DNA of 64,000 bases from VXYL01 sp963422285 (GCA_963422285.2 OY729419.2:124001-188000); one strand, 5' to 3'. Counted from the first letter of the stretch, positions 10,701-17,837 are shown. Notes: generated from the sequence alone by a model not told the origin. Program-made: numbers and translations.

Positions 10701-12261
10701 CCCGACTCAGGCGTGGCGCCGTAACGTCGTAGGGCACTACATCGCAGGCGTTCAGTTTCGGAAACACCTTCCAGGGCCGATCCGGAGCGGACTTCTGCGT
10801 CGTGGGAAGAGGACGCAGCCGAGACCCGCGGTCTCCATCGACCAGACGCCATCCCGGGTTCGCGCCGCGCTGCAGCGTTCGCACCCATGTGCCATCCCGA
10901 CAGACGTGCCACCGGAATCTTTTGAAGAAGCCGGACTTCGAGATGGCCTTGGTCAGCGAGTTGCATTCATCATCGGCCAGCTTCTGCTGCCGGGCGTGCT
11001 GCTTCAGGGCAGGCAGCACCAGTGGGAGCAAAACCTCCTGGGCCAGCCGTTGATTCCAGACCGTGCGCAGCAAGCTTTCGTCGATGGATTCGTCGTCGAG
11101 ACCGACCGGGGGCTTGTGCAGTTTCTCCGAATCGCGGATCTTCTTGCGTCCGGCATCGACGAAAAACTGGCCGTGAAGGATCAGTGAGTGCGTTCGTTTC
11201 CCTCGATCGGTTCCGAGGTCTTCACTGTCGTTTTCCACCGGCAGGAACACGGCCCAGTGAAGGCGGGAACAAACGTTTTCACCGTGACCAGAACAGAATA
11301 AAACGGCTGCCTCCGGCGAGGCTTTGTCCAAGGCCGGGCGTTCGTGTCCCAGCGCATCGCGATACCGAATGCGGGGCCACTCGTCCCGTTCCTTCATGCG
11401 TCCGAAAGAGGCACTCTCGCTCTTGGTCCTCAGCCCGGAAAAGGCAAGCAGTGGCCGCCCATCTGCCAACGTGACGTTGCCGTTGGTTTTGTCGGAAGAC
11501 GGGTCGCTCAGAAGCCGTGGCGCACCAGCAAAATCGAGCCGCAGGGCGAAGCAGTTGTTTTCCCCTCTGTGCTCGACATGCTCAAGGTGCCGCAGCAACG
11601 GAAGAATCTCGGCCATGTCGTGAGCGAGCTTCCTGTCGCACAGGAATGCAAGCTCGCTACTGTCATCGTCACCCGGAAAGCGGCTGATGATGGCCCCTGA
11701 TTCCTCCCCTGATTGCGTCTTCAGATGCCGTCTTGATCGGAGAGGGATCCACAGCAGGAACCAGCTGCAACATCCCGGGGCGACCATCTCCTTGCCAAAC
11801 TTTTCAAGGCGGCTCCAATCAGCGTCACTGGTCTCGTCCCACTCCGGGTGAGGCATAGGACCATCCTGCTTCCACGGAGTGAGCCCTTCGCGATGGAGCT
11901 TCGTCCCGTCCCATGCCACATAGAACAGCGCCTCGCACAAGTGGAACACGCTCTTCATGCCGAGACCGAACTTGCCGATGGCTTTGGCGTCACCGGCCTT
12001 GCTGTTGATGCCGAAGGAGCGAAGGCCCTCGATATCACTCTGCTTGAATTCGCCGTCGTTGAAACACCAGAGCCCGGATCCCTTCAACAGCGGACTGGAC
12101 GCATCCGGAAAGCCGGGATGCGTCCCGAAGATCAATGTGCGCGCCTTGGCGTCGTCGGCATTCTGAATCAATTCCTTCAGGACGGGGAAGCCATTCTCGT
12201 AACGATCCCGAAGGTTGTCCGCAATCAGGTTCACGTAATTGGTCGTGTATCCCCGCATCAT
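4795..12261 (-). CDS. Giant protein (2488 aa) with two sacsin-type GHKL/HSP90-like ATPase modules
   Basis: Very large uncharacterised protein with two HSP90-like (GHKL) ATP-binding modules of the sacsin/NOV type. Module 1: N-box ELIQNADDA (Glu30, Asn34, Asp37), FNDGEF near 67-72 and glycine-box GKFGLGMKSV from residue 96. Module 2: N-box ELFQNADDA (Glu1570, Asn1574) and GKFGLGFKSV from 1658. About 1,500 residues separate the two N-boxes. The regions between and after them look helical and rich in charge and Trp, and I see no nuclease, protease, methylase or membrane motif. In sacsin the repeated modules have a chaperone-like role; bacterial relatives are mostly unstudied. The start at 12261 (Met-Met-Arg-Gly-Tyr) sits 28 residues before the first N-box. 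A run of 18 C in the coding strand (9369-9352) gives about six prolines near residue 965. It lies just upstream of the SNF2 helicase gene, beside recombinases, so a mobile defence module is the leading idea, as inference. Confidence 0.85.
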   Translation of the reverse strand: MMRGYTTNYVNLIADNLRDRYENGFPVLKELIQNADDAKARTLIFGTHPGFPDASSPLLKGSGLWCFNDGEFKQSDIEGLRSFGINSKAGDAKAIGKFGLGMKSVFHLCEALFYVAWDGTKLHREGLTPWKQDGPMPHPEWDETSDADWSRLEKFGKEMVAPGCCSWFLLWIPLRSRRHLKTQSGEESGAIISRFPGDDDSSELAFLCDRKLAHDMAEILPLLRHLEHVEHRGENNCFALRLDFAGAPRLLSDPSSDKTNGNVTLADGRPLLAFSGLRTKSESASFGRMKERDEWPRIRYRDALGHERPALDKASPEAAVLFCSGHGENVCSRLHWAVFLPVENDSEDLGTDRGKRTHSLILHGQFFVDAGRKKIRDSEKLHKPPVGLDDESIDESLLRTVWNQRLAQEVLLPLVLPALKQHARQQKLADDECNSLTKAISKSGFFKRFRWHVCRDGTWVRTLQRGANPGWRLVDGDRGSRLRPLPTTQKSAPDRPWKVFPKLNACDVVPYDVTAPRLSRAEGPDEWPKEELEGMLSQVNGLFVDAPSMDYLIKFLDLCAGSHKTSERIQRRLLDAMRNGLREAGGDTRRRVAAAAGRLVGFLQPERWLELASELPEPILKDLWAVDASVLLVPKGMKPKSRGEESAARSKASPDEPALALWLEVLDRALDSLGKEGAHQPILEAVQGLLRTLSTADRSHFLRGHRTLRVIRVQDARNGVEKPVSVEYLDRVRSAGCLFSFVGGLRDVAMGIAPDLARALPDAEVCLVRAQTYRELFSEDESRGGGSRIPAASDSQACLAAAGRYADRLGSLTDRRGLLEQANDSGTDVMARRGLRFLLHGSPDHRNDDDAKLWIGGHGQHSAWSKLWSALHADAQWSLIPDSLANTVPRGRWSNANIAEVDAQTLIAELRKTGQTIETSEAFSADERDEILSRIEDKDLWLRLPLHTAVDGRPVPASENVYLAPPPPPPALDQEDPLTGEATLVAPSENALVAANQQCWLRRWDERARIEIALGTRDPLHYWRSVMDALGGLSDDVLNDLGDLLRGKAWLPTTHDAPVKPEDVINLQDALRDEAHRLIAEHRASHGHCFAVPEDIDAAVREHEAWERIREVGFSSDSDGLDRLGLLLEDLPDYCIGKWTGQPQPDAIGLLARCDKLPGWRLLETAAEPFDRETVWGKLGPTLSREIDIQYLVAVLDWISGDNDQWELRKSAHDDYLRQLTVHCRTAREHLPRLRLASADGSWREAAELCADAPSVVCGSLLDMKQKGILGDLVCRANSSLASDQPGVPMVDFSLARNAASNILCGYFGQWDSSLVPRPMIGAVLGLLGPDVRKLANEYLHPHSFEWLVGKLQWHDPGEQRWMGGKTAGQALDFFSIAVQVIGDEAQVCNLLGMPIRVALEKNPDTLIAGSLGGVGCEAIIPLRCIDPDQFRPEQLGKLLCATAECLYRYLYNQIGVDFGGLWKELDQSDQLEIGTARRLILEHIPFYLRQLSVRHESIEKQLAVCDRLQRRVVEAEANDEQSAESERKERRRALDDLADRIDESPGAVVQAVKSKLEQYQYELSSIPLELFQNADDAAVESGYCHAYPSEGRDVRESAQRFVVEERKDGLGFLHWGRPINARGPVGFDGQGRGYDRDLEKMLILSASDKPGHGDVTGKFGLGFKSVLLACEQPRILSGRLAVRVVAGILPQPWKDIHEARQRLTGFGTDSTQPGTLIDLPGVDREARARVLERFRQLAGILCIFGRAIRSVTRVGASESSWSWKPHEICPNVEAGELCLQGEWGDRTMALCVRTSEGSVLMALGPGGFRPLPDTVPALWVTVPTREESAVGFVVNGSFDLDAGRGRLAGRSGNNLETAKRIGRHAGDALGALLERSCKDWGSVRADLRLAADLDALDFWESIWSGLTKGWLRRPHRDGVDLAREVALGVLTRLSARSRAVPNGLKGSLRGFSDAGEIRFQLSEVLLQADVGELMGAWKRFAKRYPGETCVSKEIGDILREAGLCEPQSLGLSALVGLLEHSRVQPDDAEVLGRLWLLTEESKDWKSDDLRDRLHKLLFRSEADKWVESRTLLASRGRLESDDEPRRHRLAPSERRLHADYYAERDDEWPALVFFLLCRQRLDALAETLARWVLDAETAEAQSAALEYLADGDLGERVAERVRKQGWLRTVLNDFQLTKGLTEEQQDRLRRRLIASTRLEQVMAGSDEVHQLIDPHVDLPAALERLYKWWANEGRERAAAYRNSLYPQGFGSLNLKQDPETGRADRPSWFTLLALGSFQGMGRTREEQHRAFIEHCREQGWWTVFIDNDPKKEPEKWLDIIEKYAEAQQDDEEWTQWLAQFPKLYRLRRWLDDYVDLFLSIDRFEEPFTQDMVLAPRSNPYLQGGGIDAPPLTRTLRVGFPFVVRELLHQGVIKSPLAVPHAYAPIERIKCFFHSFGIDISAFKNIHEILANHLGEERATFGSDYDIPLRIISSDALLRHRLLDRRWQ
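9352..9369. repeat. Homopolymer run of 18 G, in frame inside the giant ATPase gene
   Basis: Eighteen consecutive G on the plus strand are 18 C in the coding strand and encode a proline run near residue 965 of the 2488-residue protein. The run is a multiple of three and the frame is open on both sides. Tracts this long slip easily in replication, so it could act as a contingency (on/off) switch. A read or assembly artefact is also possible. Confidence 0.9.
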
Positions 12262-12580
12262 CGGATTCCCAAAGGAGCGCTGGTTTTCCAGCTCTGATTC
12301 TCGGTGTGGATGCAGTCGAGCATGACACGCCCACTTGGCCGTCTCACGGGATCAAGGCCCATCTGTGCATCCGCCATGGCATGGGCCCGCAGTGCTTCTC
12401 GAACTTGGAAGCACCGCACTCCACGCGGCACGGGTGGGCGACGGCGGGCACCGGCACCCGACCGCACCCCGGCCGTTCTTCGCGACCAGCGTCAACAGCC
12501 TCAACGAAGCGCTCCGACGAAATAGCACGACTCTGGAGCGGCATGCCGATCCCGACGCGCGAAGGCCTCGGTTCCACTGC
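12262..12580. other. Noncoding gap upstream of the giant ATPase gene
   Basis: This gap of 319 bases lies between the stop of the PIN toxin gene and the start of the giant ATPase gene, all on the minus strand. I find no convincing gene: the short frames show no family motif and no usual start context. It must hold the promoter of the ATPase/helicase pair unless that is read through from the toxin-antitoxin genes. I see no clear -10/-35 pair. Confidence 0.5.
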
Positions 12581-13006
12581 TCATGCGGCCGCCCACGGAT
12601 CGACGACCTTGATGTCTGTGTCGTCGAAGTCCCGAACGTTGCGCGTCGCTACCGCCATGTTGCGGGATCGGGCGATCGCTGCGATCTGGCAGTCCGCCGG
12701 CGGGACCGTGCGTCCGGCGGAACGGCGCATGGCGGCGATATCCGCATAGGCGCGCGCCGCGCGGCTGTCGAACGGCAGCACGCGGTCATCGAAGGCGTCG
12801 CTCAGCATGCGCTGGATATCCGAGACCAGCGATTCCCGCCGCCGGCCTGCCGGCAGAATGGCGGCACCGTAGCGCAGCTCCGCTTCGCCCACCGCCGAGA
12901 AGAACAGGTCTTCCAGGGCGTGGCCAGCGGCCCACGCCGCGACAGCCGGGTCGGGCGACTTGCGGATCAGTTCGGACACCACATTGGTATCCAGCAGCAC
13001 GGACAT
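12581..13006 (-). CDS. PIN-domain ribonuclease toxin, FitB/VapC type
   Basis: 141-residue PIN-domain protein, the expected length for a VapC/FitB toxin, a Mg-dependent RNase held in check by its cognate antitoxin. The acidic active site is visible: Asp7 in LLDTNVVSEL, Glu in GEAELRYGA, Asp in PPADCQIAAIA and the final Asp in TRNVRDFDD. ELIRKSPDP after the first Asp is a usual FitB feature. The gene starts 10 bp after the antitoxin stop on the same strand, the normal order of a fitAB operon. It lies upstream of, and in the same direction as, the giant ATPase gene, so it may serve to keep the island in the cell (inference). Intact. Confidence 0.9.
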   Translation of the reverse strand: MSVLLDTNVVSELIRKSPDPAVAAWAAGHALEDLFFSAVGEAELRYGAAILPAGRRRESLVSDIQRMLSDAFDDRVLPFDSRAARAYADIAAMRRSAGRTVPPADCQIAAIARSRNMAVATRNVRDFDDTDIKVVDPWAAA

Positions 13007-13016
13007 GGCCGAGGGA

Positions 13017-13259
13017 TCAGTCGAAAGACGGCGGCTCGCGCCCAGCCTCGCGAGGCGGCAACTCCAGGTCCACGCCGTTGTCCGGCCCGAAATGCGAACG
13101 CACGATGCTCGCGAGGTTCCGCGAGTCCGCCTTGCGCCCCACCGCCTCGCGCAGGATCAGCCGCGCCTCCTCCTCCATCGAGCGGTGGTGTTCGGCGGCG
13201 CGCACGCGCAAGCGCGTCTTCACGTCGTCGTCGAGGTTGCGGATCGTGATGCTCGCCAT
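13017..13259 (-). CDS. Ribbon-helix-helix antitoxin, FitA type
   Basis: 80-residue antitoxin partner of the PIN toxin gene that follows it. The N-terminus MASITIRNLDDDVKTRLRVR is a ribbon-helix-helix DNA-binding strand and helix, and HHRSMEEEARLILREAV is the matching second helix. The C-terminus (from about residue 55) is Pro/Glu-rich, as expected for the toxin-binding tail. The start at 13259 was chosen because this Met begins the RHH strand; an upstream ATG at 13313 would add 18 residues unlike the family. FitA/VapB proteins usually repress their own operon, so an operator should lie just upstream, between 13260 and about 13320. Confidence 0.88.
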   Translation of the reverse strand: MASITIRNLDDDVKTRLRVRAAEHHRSMEEEARLILREAVGRKADSRNLASIVRSHFGPDNGVDLELPPREAGREPPSFD

Positions 13260-13380
13260 GGTCACATCCTCCGTTCTTCCGGGAGCCCAATCTACGCAAC
13301 GATTGCGGTGCAATCAAGGCGCTGCGGGCGAACTCGCCGGTAGCGGCGCCGAGTACGACTGCCAAGCGGCGTGTGGCGCC

Positions 13381-14168
13381 GTGAACGTTTCCGGCGAGGC
13401 GAAGAGGCACAAGCGCGCTTCCCGCTTCTCCTATCTCGACCTCGGCGAGGAGGAGCTGCCCTCGGAGAGCCAGAAGGTGTCCGAGAGCGTCCGCCACGAG
13501 GACAGCCGGAGCCACGGCGGCAGCGTGCCGAAGACCAAGCGCGCGCATCGGGACGACGTCTTCGTGGGCTGCAACCTGTTCGTGCGCCACCCCGATTCGG
13601 GGTCGAAGCGCGGCTGGTCGATGGCGTCGCCGGACCTGTTCGTGGCGTTCGGGATGCCGCCGCGCCGGCAGCGCCCGCGGCGGTCGTTCGTAGTGTGGCG
13701 GCAGGAGGGCCGAAAGCCGGACATCGTGCTGGAGATCGCGTCCAAGAAGACGCGCCGGAGAGACGCGAAGGAGAAGCCGGGCGTCTACGCCGGTCTGGGG
13801 GTTCGGGAGCACTTCCTGTACGACCCGGACGGCGTGCTGCGGCCGGAGCTGCAGGGGTTCGCGCTACTGCGCATTGCCGGAGGCGATTCTGTCCAGAGGT
13901 GCGCGGGGCGGTCGCAGCGAGGCGCTGGCCCCGGATCCGCGCGTGGCGGGGGGAGAAACGGGAACTGCGCTGGCGGCATCCGGACAGCGGGCAGTTCCTG
14001 CGCACCTACCAGGAGTCGGAAGCCCGGAGTGCGGCCGAAACCGCCGCCCGCGAAGCGGCCGAGAATCGTGCCGCAGCCGCCGAAGGTCGAGCATCGAGGG
14101 AAACGACAGCGCGTACCGCGGCCGAGGCGGAAATCGCCCGCCTGCGGCACGGCAGCCGCGACCACTAG
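13381..14168 (+). pseudogene. Decayed Uma2-family (DUF820) endonuclease-like gene
   Basis: Remnant of a Uma2 gene, paralogous to the intact copy at 42643-43431. The first frame carries RDDVFVGCNLFVRHPDSG, SPDLFVAFG, RKPDIVLEIASKKTRR and GLGVREHFLYDPDG, which match LVAADLLLYYP, APDLFVAFG, PSFALEVVSESS and RLGVTEYIVFDPD of the intact copy. Homology then moves to a second frame (GGRSEALAPDPRVAGGE, about 13905) and a third (ELRWRHPDSGQFLRTYQESE, from about 13960), which ends in an Ala/Glu-rich coiled coil at 14168. At least two indels between about 13880 and 13960 are needed. No good ATG is present; GTG at 13381 is the nearest start. Uma2 proteins have a PD-(D/E)XK-like fold and are often amplified in bacteria with many mobile genes; their role is unclear. 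Confidence 0.78.
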
Positions 14169-14583
14169 CCGCTCGCGACTGCCGTGCGTTTCCGCCAGCT
14201 AGGCGTCCGGCGAAGAGGGTGGCCACCGCGACGCATCTCTCCGTCGATCCGTCATGACCAGCCCTGCGCAGCAGGGCAGCGCAGCAGCCCAGGAGTCCTC
14301 GTGGCGAGTCCGTCTCGCACAAAGTCGAAGAGTCTGCAAGCGTGTCGATCCACCAGGGAACGACGGCAAGGATGCAAGGTACGAGGTTCTGGCGGCAAAT
14401 CAACCTTGGCCCATGCCGAGGCGGCACCGACTTTTCCCGTGCAGCGGACAAGCCCGCGAGTTGCTGCCTTTTCCCAAGCGCTTGTCGGGATCGCCTAGCG
14501 GGCAGCTCCTTCCTTTACTTCTTGACGCGCCCCTTCGCGTTCCTTGAGGCTTGCCGGCAACGTAGAACCAAACTTCTTCCTTC
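14169..14583. other. Intergenic stretch without a supported gene
   Basis: This stretch of 415 bases lies between the decayed Uma2 gene and the HAD phosphatase gene. Short open frames exist on both strands, but none shows a domain or motif. It probably includes the leader of the HAD gene. No hairpin or tRNA was seen. Confidence 0.5.
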
Positions 14584-15282
14584 ATGATTCGCCTCGTCAC
14601 CTTCGATCTCGACAATACTCTCTGGAGCATCGGCGGCGTAATTCGGCGGGCGGAAGCCATGATGCGCGAATGGCTCCGACCGCGGGTGCCGGAATACGGC
14701 CGCATGGCCGCTGCCGAGTTGGCTGCCATCGGCGACGGCGTGGTCGAAGCCAACCCCGGCATCGTCCACGATATCTCGGCGCTGCGCGAAACCGTCCTGC
14801 GCGCTGCCATCGAGCACTGCGGCTACGAGCCGGCCGCCGCCGCGGAACTTGCGGCTGGCGCCTTCGCCGAGTTCCTCGACGGGCGCCATCGCGTGGAGTT
14901 CTTCGGCGGCGCCTTGGAGGTGCTCGAAGAACTGACCGGCAGCTACACCCTGGCGGCGCTCACCAACGGCAATGCGGACTTCGAGCGCCTGGGGCTTAAG
15001 CGCTTCTTCTCGTTCGGTTACTGCGCCGCCGACGTGGGGGCGAGCAAGCCTCATACCGCCATGTTCGAGCGCGCCATCGCCCGCGCCGGCGTGACGCCCC
15101 AAGAAGCCGTGCATGTGGGCGATCACGCCATCGACGATATTGCCGGCGCCACCGCTGCTGGCATGGCGTCGATCTGGGTGAACCTCGTCGATTCCTCCGA
15201 GCAACCCGGCGCCACCGCCACGGTGACGAGCCTCAAGGAACTGCCGGCCACCATCGCCCGGCTGTCGCGCCAGCGAGGCTGA
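14584..15282 (+). CDS. HAD-superfamily hydrolase (subfamily IA phosphatase)
   Basis: 232-residue haloacid dehalogenase-type phosphatase. Motif I is FDLDNTLWS, with nucleophile Asp8 and acid/base Asp10. Motif II is the Asn/Thr of ALTNGNADF (about 126), motif III is the Lys of GASKPHTAMF (about 154), and motif IV is HVGDHAIDDIAGA (about 180). An all-helical cap lies between residues 18 and 90, as in subfamily I. The length is normal and the start is a plain ATG. Substrates of this group (YjjG/YigB-like) are small phosphomonoesters such as nucleotides or flavin precursors, and the sequence does not say which. It stands alone: decayed DNA lies upstream and a noncoding stretch with a G24 run downstream. 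Confidence 0.9.
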   Translation: MIRLVTFDLDNTLWSIGGVIRRAEAMMREWLRPRVPEYGRMAAAELAAIGDGVVEANPGIVHDISALRETVLRAAIEHCGYEPAAAAELAAGAFAEFLDGRHRVEFFGGALEVLEELTGSYTLAALTNGNADFERLGLKRFFSFGYCAADVGASKPHTAMFERAIARAGVTPQEAVHVGDHAIDDIAGATAAGMASIWVNLVDSSEQPGATATVTSLKELPATIARLSRQRG

Positions 15283-15736
15283 CGCCGCAGAGCGGCAAGC
15301 ATGGTGCTGCCGGCCATGCAGCAGTCCACTCCTTCGGCAACCTTGTCCCAGCACCCACTCCCATGAAACACAATGGCACGTTATTTCAAAGACTTCCGCC
15401 TCGGCGACAAGAACCGCGACCAGTCGTGGCTGCGCTGGTCGGGAAGGCGCTGTTGGCACTGGACGGTGCGCCGTCGCCAGAGCAGGCGATTGACAATGGC
15501 GAGTCGAGGCTCCCGACGTCTTGCCGCCGCCACCGAGGGGGGGGGGGGGGGGGGGGGGGGTGGTGCCGTGTCCCATCTCTGCGACGATGCCAACGTCGCT
15601 ACCGCCGGCAGCGGCCTCCGATGCCTGATCCTAGGCGCATCCGAAAAATCCCTATCGACGAGCCCGATGCGCTGATCCCATGCCGCCGCCGTCCCGTTGC
15701 CGGCGCCGGCGGGACTGGCGCCGATGGGTGCAGGCA
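15283..15736. other. Intergenic region containing a 24-G run
   Basis: About 450 bases between the HAD gene and the thrC stop. Frames that cross the G run appear to code Gly- or Pro-rich peptides, but this comes from the run itself. A plus-strand frame at 15373-15675 has a plausible N-terminus (MARYFKDFRLGDKNRD) but no match I recognise. I do not call a gene here. Confidence 0.5.
15537..15560. repeat. Homopolymer run of 24 G, intergenic
   Basis: Twenty-four consecutive G lie 255 bp after the HAD gene stop and 177 bp before the thrC stop. It is far longer than expected by chance even at high G+C. It could form a G-quadruplex, could be an unstable repeat, or could be a read/assembly artefact. 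Confidence 0.9.
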
Positions 15737-17113
15737 TCAGATGCCGCGGGCGCGGACGTAGGCCATGACCGCTTCCCGGTCCGCTGGCAGCACCGTGCGC
15801 CGAGCGCTAGCGGCGTCGAGGCGATCGAGAGCGGAATGCTGGGCGACGTCGGCACCCGCGGCGGGGCCAAGCGCTTTCCGAACCGACTCCGGGAACTTCG
15901 CCGGATGCGCTGCTGCCATGCAGATCGGCGGCCCCTCGCCACGGCTCATCTTGCGCGCCCCGGCGATGCCGACGGCAGTGTGCGGATCGACGACGTAGCC
16001 GTGTCGTCGATGGACGTCGCGGATGGTCGCCACGGTCTCCGCCGTGCCCACCGCAACGGCGACGATGCCCGGGTCGATCGGGGCGCCGTCGTTCAGGGAC
16101 GCCTCGCCATGCCGGGCGAACTCCGCCATGAAGGCGCGGACGCGCTCGGCATCGCCGCCGAAGCGCAGATGCAGGAAGCGCTCGAAGTTGCTGGCCACCT
16201 GGATGTCCATGGAGGGGCTGACGGTATAGCGCACCGGGCCGCGCCGGTAGCGGCCGGTTTGGAAGAATCGCGCCAGGATGTCGTTGTCGTTGGTGGCCAG
16301 CACGAAGCGCGAGATGGGCACCCCCATCTCGCGCACGGCGAGGCCGGCGAAGATGTTGCCGAAGTTGCCCGTCGGCACCGAGAACGTTGCCGGGCCGTCG
16401 GCTCGCAGGGCGGCGTGGACGTAGTAGGACATCTGCGCCAGCACCCGCGCCCAGTTCATGGAGTTGACTGCGCCGAGACGATGACGCTCCTTGAACGTCA
16501 AGTCCCCGAAGGTGGCTTTCAGGATGGATTGGCAGTCGTCGAAGCTGCCGTCGATGGCCAGGCAATGCACGTTGGCATCCGGCACCGTGGTCATCTGCAG
16601 CTCCTGCAAGCGGCTCACTCGGCCATTCGGGTAGAGCACGAAGATGGCGATGTTGGCGCGTCCGCGCACCCCGTGGATGGCCGCGCTGCCGGTGTCGCCG
16701 CTGGTGGCGCCCATGATGTTCAGCGGGTTGCCGGTTTGCCCGAGGATGTGCTCGAACAGGCGGCCGAGGGCCTGCAGGGCCACGTCCTTGAAGGACAGCG
16801 TGGGGCCATGGAACAGCTCCAGCACCCGGAACTCGCCGAGATTCGTCAGCGGCACCACGTCCGGGTGGTCGAAAGAGGCGAAAGCGTCGGCCACCAAGGC
16901 GTCGAGGCGTTGCCGGGGAATGTCGTCCACGTAGAGCGCGAAGATTTCCTGCGTCAGCTCGACATAGGAGAGTTGCCGCCACGCCGCCAGCTTGTCGGCG
17001 ACATTGGGGAACCGTTCCGGCACCAGCAGGCCGCCGTCCGGGGCAAGGCCGGTGAGCACCGCTTCGGTGAACGGCATTGGAGCGCAGCCGCCACGGGTTG
17101 AGATGTAGCGCAT
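15737..17113 (-). CDS. thrC: Threonine synthase
   Basis: PLP-dependent lyase that turns O-phospho-L-homoserine into threonine, the last step of threonine synthesis. It has 458 residues, the long form common in gammaproteobacteria and fungi. Seen: N-terminal MRYISTRGG and APDGGLLVPE, the PLP lysine in GPTLSFKDVALQ (about 110), the phosphate-binding ATSGDTGSAA, and PTGNFGNIFAG. The C-terminal region carries the DPHTAVG and AHPAKFPE motifs usual in this family. The start at 17113 was chosen because MRYISTRGG is the conserved N-terminus and because its ATG overlaps the stop of the upstream aldolase frame by one base (TGATG), indicating coupled translation. No hom or thrB gene is in the window. 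Confidence 0.96.
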   Translation of the reverse strand: MRYISTRGGCAPMPFTEAVLTGLAPDGGLLVPERFPNVADKLAAWRQLSYVELTQEIFALYVDDIPRQRLDALVADAFASFDHPDVVPLTNLGEFRVLELFHGPTLSFKDVALQALGRLFEHILGQTGNPLNIMGATSGDTGSAAIHGVRGRANIAIFVLYPNGRVSRLQELQMTTVPDANVHCLAIDGSFDDCQSILKATFGDLTFKERHRLGAVNSMNWARVLAQMSYYVHAALRADGPATFSVPTGNFGNIFAGLAVREMGVPISRFVLATNDNDILARFFQTGRYRRGPVRYTVSPSMDIQVASNFERFLHLRFGGDAERVRAFMAEFARHGEASLNDGAPIDPGIVAVAVGTAETVATIRDVHRRHGYVVDPHTAVGIAGARKMSRGEGPPICMAAAHPAKFPESVRKALGPAAGADVAQHSALDRLDAASARRTVLPADREAVMAYVRARGI

Positions 17114-17837
17114 CAGGGTTGCTCGCCAAGGTGGTAGCGGACCAGGAAGTCGAAGACGCTGCAGGCTTGACGCTCGATGGCGAGACCCGCCTTGGCGAAC
17201 AGCACCCCGTCGTGCGAGATGAACCACCGTGAGCGGACCCTGAAATGGGCCTCGGCCACATGCTCCATCATCAGGAATCGGACGACGGCCTCCTGGACCG
17301 TGGCACCCACGGTCGGCAGGCCGTGGTTGCGCAGCACGATGTCCCCCAGGCGGCGGGCGATGCCCTCGCCGCCGGCTACGCTCTGCACCTGCACCTCCGC
17401 GTCGTCGAACAGGGCGTGGTCCTGGTAGAAGACGCCGGCTTCCTCGGCGATGGGCTCGAACTGCCTAGCCTCGGCTGCGGACGGGGTGCCGAACGGCGTA
17501 CGGGCGTGGCGACGCTGGCAATCTCCGGTCGGGCCGCGAGGCCGGGATGGTGGATGTGGCAGCCGGGTCGGTTGGCATCTCCGTTGCTCGCCACGGTGCA
17601 GCCGTCGGGTCCGATCAGCACCAGCGCTTCGGCGCTCGCTGCGACGAAGGGCACGTCGATGTCCGGCAGCCGGAAGAAGCAGTCCGGAAGTTGCGGATCC
17701 CGGGCGCTGACATGGCCGTCGCCCAAGTCCCTCCAGCCGAGGGCAGCGAATATCCGGCAGGCCAGCGCGACCTCGCGCTTGCGCTGCGCGCGCAACGATT
17801 GCACCGGGCGACGGTTCGTTTCCCGCTCCACCATCAA
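17113..17837 (-). pseudogene. Class II aldolase/adducin-family protein with one frameshift
   Basis: Zn-dependent class II aldolase-like enzyme (fuculose-phosphate aldolase / adducin head fold). The N-terminal half (ALGWRDLGDGHVSARDP, GCHIHHPGLAARPEIASV) ends in a wrong frame near 17510. The other half (TPFGTPSAAEARQFEPIAEE, GDIVLRNHGLPTVGATVQE) is intact in another frame. One missing base restores a continuous SVCHARTPFGT. The metal ligands HIHH and NHG are both present, one on each side of the break. The reading ends in TGA overlapping the thrC ATG. Either this is a recent pseudogene or the base was lost in sequencing; the very good preservation on both sides favours recent or artefactual. 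Substrate unknown; related family members act on sugar phosphates or dimethylsulfoniopropionate-like compounds. Confidence 0.8.

Noticed and set aside
4795..12261. Eukaryotic contamination, because of sacsin-like similarity
   Set aside because: The gene is uninterrupted, sits between bacterial genes on the same strand, and bacterial proteins with this ATPase module are known.
14515..15576. Long minus-strand open frame opposite the HAD gene
   Set aside because: It is antisense to a well-supported gene and contains Pro runs from the G24 tract; no domain seen.
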